The position numbers were made by a program, and so were the translations under genes. From Alistipes sp. (lineage in GTDB: Bacteria; Bacteroidota; Bacteroidia; Bacteroidales; Rikenellaceae): 64,000 nucleotides of DNA. Location of the stretch: positions 1-64,000 of the forward strand of contig NZ_JAHHQJ010000005.1 in NCBI RefSeq assembly GCF_020026455.1. The letters run 5' to 3'. Shown here one piece after another: positions 61,944-64,000 of the stretch (position 1 is its first letter; each line of letters opens with the position of its first letter). The notes beneath the pieces were generated by a model. The model had not been told where the DNA came from. It searched no databases and was given only the letters and a program-made list of their open reading frames with translations.

Positions 61944-64000
61944 TTATTGTTCGCAACTCAGGGAGTAGGGCCGTTCTTCGGCCGAAAAGTGGCGGCGCTT
62001 GTCGGGCGTGGAACGCATGTCGAACTCCAGCACGGCACCCTCTTTCAGGTCGGCATAGGTGATATACGCCCGGGTGTAGGGTTTCCCGTTGAGTTTCACC
62101 CCATGCACATAGCGGTTCTTCGAGCTGACGCCCGGCGCCTTAATTTCCAGGTAGCGACCCTCGCCGACCCTCACTTTCATGTAAGGCAGATAGGGTGCGC
62201 CCAGCACATACTGGTCGGTGCCCGGGCAGACGGGATAGAATCCCATCGCCGTGAAAATGTACCATGCCGACATCTGGCCGCAGTCGTCGTTGCCGCACAG
62301 GCCGTCGACCGTCGGACGGTACATGCGATCCATGATCTCACGCACCCAGTACTGCGTTTTCCACGGCTGCGAAGTCCACATGTAGAGGTAGGGCACGTGG
62401 TGGCTCGGCTCGTTGCCGTGGACATACATGCCCAGCAGCCCCTCGCGCGTCACGTCCTCGGTCTGAGCGAAATACCTGTCGGGCAGGTACTCGGTAAAGA
62501 GGCTGTCCAGACGCGCCGTGAACCGATCGTCGCCGCCCATCAGGGCAATCAACCCCGCCGGGTCGTGCGGCACGTACATCGAGTAGTTCCACGAGTTGCC
62601 CTCGATGAATCCCTGTCCGTGCGTATCGTAGCGGTTGAAGTCGGGCTTCCAGCTCCCGTCGCTCATCCGCGCCCGGGCAAACCCCGTCTCCGGATCGAAG
62701 ACATTGCGGTAGTTCAACGCCCGGCGGCGGTAGGTTTCGGCCTCATCGGAGAGCCCCATGCGCTGGGCTGTCCGGTAGATCACCCAGTCGTCGTAGGCAT
62801 ATTCCAGCGTCATCGACGAACCCGTGGACTTCACGTCGCAGGGTACGTAACCCAGTTTCTTGTAAATGCCCGTTCCGTCGTAATAGTCGCAGTTGGCACT
62901 GCTGACCATCGCCTCAAACGCCGGCTTCGGGTCGACGTCGATTCCCTTGTCGAGGGCGTCGCCCACCACCGACACCGAATGGTAGCCTATCATGCACCAA
63001 TTCTCGTTGCCCATGTGTGACCATACGGGCAGGATGCGGTGCACGCTCTGGCGGCTGTGAGCGAGCATCGAGTTCACGATGTCGCGGCTGCGGTCGCGGC
63101 AGATGAGGTTGAAGAGCGGGTGCAATGCCCGGTAGGTGTCCCAAACCGAGAAAACGGTATAATTGGTGAAATCCCCGGCCTGGTGTATCTCGTGGTCGAT
63201 ACCGCGGTATTTACCGTCCGTGTCCATATAGACCGACGGATTTATCATCGTATGGTAGAGCGACGTATAGAGCATACGCAGCGCCTCGTCGCTGCCCTGG
63301 GCTTCAATTGCCGACATCTGCTCCTCCCACTTGCGTGCGGCATCGGCCGCCGCCTGGTCGAACGTGCACCCGCCAGCCTCGGCACGCAGGTTGGCCAGCG
63401 CCCCGCGCGTTCCCACGGCCGACAGCGCCACCTTGACCTCGAGCGGTGCGGAATCGTCGCCGAAATCGAAGTGCATCACGATGCCGCATCCGCCGATTTC
63501 GGGGAAGTTCCGCTCCGTGTCGAACTTCCGCCAGCCTCCGCCGTAATCGAGCGGCCGGCGGTCGCGCGCGCCGTATTCGCGCACGGGCTTGGAGAAGCTC
63601 ATGGCAAAATAGGTGTAGTTGGTGCGCGCCCATCCGCTGGTGATGCGGTAGCCCGTCACCAAGGTGTCGTTCTCGACACGCACCTGTGCCCAGCGGGTCT
63701 TGCCCTCGTAGTTGTAGATGCCGTGGTCGAGGTCGAGAATCAGGTGCTGGTCTTCGCCCTCGGGATAGGTGTATTTGTGCAAGCCCACCCGCTCGGTGGC
63801 GGTCAACTGGGCCCGGATGCCGTAGTCGTCGAGCATCACCTCGTAATAGCCCGCCGCGGCGCGTTCGCGCTCGTGCGAGAAGCGCGAGCGGTAGCCCGTT
63901 TCGGGATGTTCGGCCGTGCCGCGCTCGGTGCGTATCTCCCCCACGGTCGGCATCAGCAGGATGTCGCCCAGATCGGAGTGCCCCGTGCCGCTGAAATGCG
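61944..64000 (-). CDS. GH92 alpha-mannosidase (second of the tandem pair, 5' end cut by the window)
   Basis: 685 residues are visible; the start lies beyond base 64000, so the signal peptide is not seen. The visible part begins at HFSGTGHSDLGDILLMPTVG, the equivalent of HLSGTGIPDLGDFLFMPG in the neighbour, which means only about 100 residues are missing. Other shared segments are YTVFSVWDTYRALHPLFNLI and GNDDCGQMSAWYIFTAMGFY. The two GH92 proteins are clearly divergent, so they may take different linkages. The stop is 1 nt before the upper possible start of the next gene. Confidence 0.95.
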   Translation of the reverse strand, partial: HFSGTGHSDLGDILLMPTVGEIRTERGTAEHPETGYRSRFSHERERAAAGYYEVMLDDYGIRAQLTATERVGLHKYTYPEGEDQHLILDLDHGIYNYEGKTRWAQVRVENDTLVTGYRITSGWARTNYTYFAMSFSKPVREYGARDRRPLDYGGGWRKFDTERNFPEIGGCGIVMHFDFGDDSAPLEVKVALSAVGTRGALANLRAEAGGCTFDQAAADAARKWEEQMSAIEAQGSDEALRMLYTSLYHTMINPSVYMDTDGKYRGIDHEIHQAGDFTNYTVFSVWDTYRALHPLFNLICRDRSRDIVNSMLAHSRQSVHRILPVWSHMGNENWCMIGYHSVSVVGDALDKGIDVDPKPAFEAMVSSANCDYYDGTGIYKKLGYVPCDVKSTGSSMTLEYAYDDWVIYRTAQRMGLSDEAETYRRRALNYRNVFDPETGFARARMSDGSWKPDFNRYDTHGQGFIEGNSWNYSMYVPHDPAGLIALMGGDDRFTARLDSLFTEYLPDRYFAQTEDVTREGLLGMYVHGNEPSHHVPYLYMWTSQPWKTQYWVREIMDRMYRPTVDGLCGNDDCGQMSAWYIFTAMGFYPVCPGTDQYVLGAPYLPYMKVRVGEGRYLEIKAPGVSSKNRYVHGVKLNGKPYTRAYITYADLKEGAVLEFDMRSTPDKRRHFSAEERPYSLSCEQ

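Noticed and set aside
57995..62062. A plus-strand open frame of more than 1300 codons
   Set aside because: It runs opposite to the metallopeptidase and GH92 genes and through a terminator. No domain or signal was seen, so it is a compositional artefact.

Overview
The window reads as chromosomal DNA of a high-GC Bacteroidales bacterium, most like the Rikenellaceae (Alistipes). This placement is inferred from the 16S 5' end, two SusC/SusD pairs, many SPII lipoproteins whose signal is followed by acidic residues, BACON and GH92 families, and promoters of the Bacteroidetes type (-33 TTTG, about 19-20 nt, -7 TAnnTTTG). I see no phage, plasmid, insertion sequence or CRISPR array. The organism looks like a gut commensal living on host glycoproteins.

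Layout. 1-600: 5' end of a 16S gene (minus strand) with three tandem rrn promoters. 0.6-3.6 kb: a secreted subtilase, divergent lspA and tRNA-Leu(CAG). 4-13.5 kb: SusC/SusD pair 1, divergent from two lipoproteins (a BACON/FN3 protein and a helveticin-J-like propeller). 13.6-24.6 kb: galM, pbpC and a thioester alpha-2-macroglobulin on overlapping divergent promoters, then a GH20 hexosaminidase with a small secreted protein. 24.9-28.3 kb: flavin reductase, a Xer recombinase with hibernation factor hpf, tRNA-Glu, and a DUF3298-type lipoprotein. 28.3-28.9 kb: two small RNA genes that share promoter and leader but have different bodies. 29.3-34 kb: surface-polysaccharide enzymes (two GT2, one CDP-glycerol transferase family protein), an FAD dehydrogenase and tRNA-Leu(UAG).

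34.5-51.5 kb is the most distinctive block. It is one minus-strand run of eight genes: two related lipoproteins, SusC, SusD, a large lipoprotein, a subtilase, a lipocalin-like lipoprotein and a last unknown lipoprotein. It has no glycoside hydrolase, so it resembles a protein or peptide capture system (compare RagAB) more than a sugar locus. Its subtilase is a paralogue of the one beside the rRNA operon; both end in the same ANGGWL tail.

51.8-64 kb: an operon GH29 fucosidase - transglutaminase-like lipoprotein - cutC, a TlpA-type thioredoxin, fructose-6-phosphate aldolase/transaldolase, and an operon of two GH92 alpha-mannosidases followed by a basic-secretory-protein-type metallopeptidase. 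The second GH92 gene runs off the end of the window.

Taken together: GH20, GH29 and two GH92 enzymes strip N-glycan sugars, the subtilases and the HExxH protein could cut the polypeptide, and SusCD pairs import products. LspA serves the many lipoproteins, and PBP1C with alpha-2-macroglobulin guards the periplasm. All functions are inferred from sequence alone; family names for the large lipoproteins are mostly unknown.
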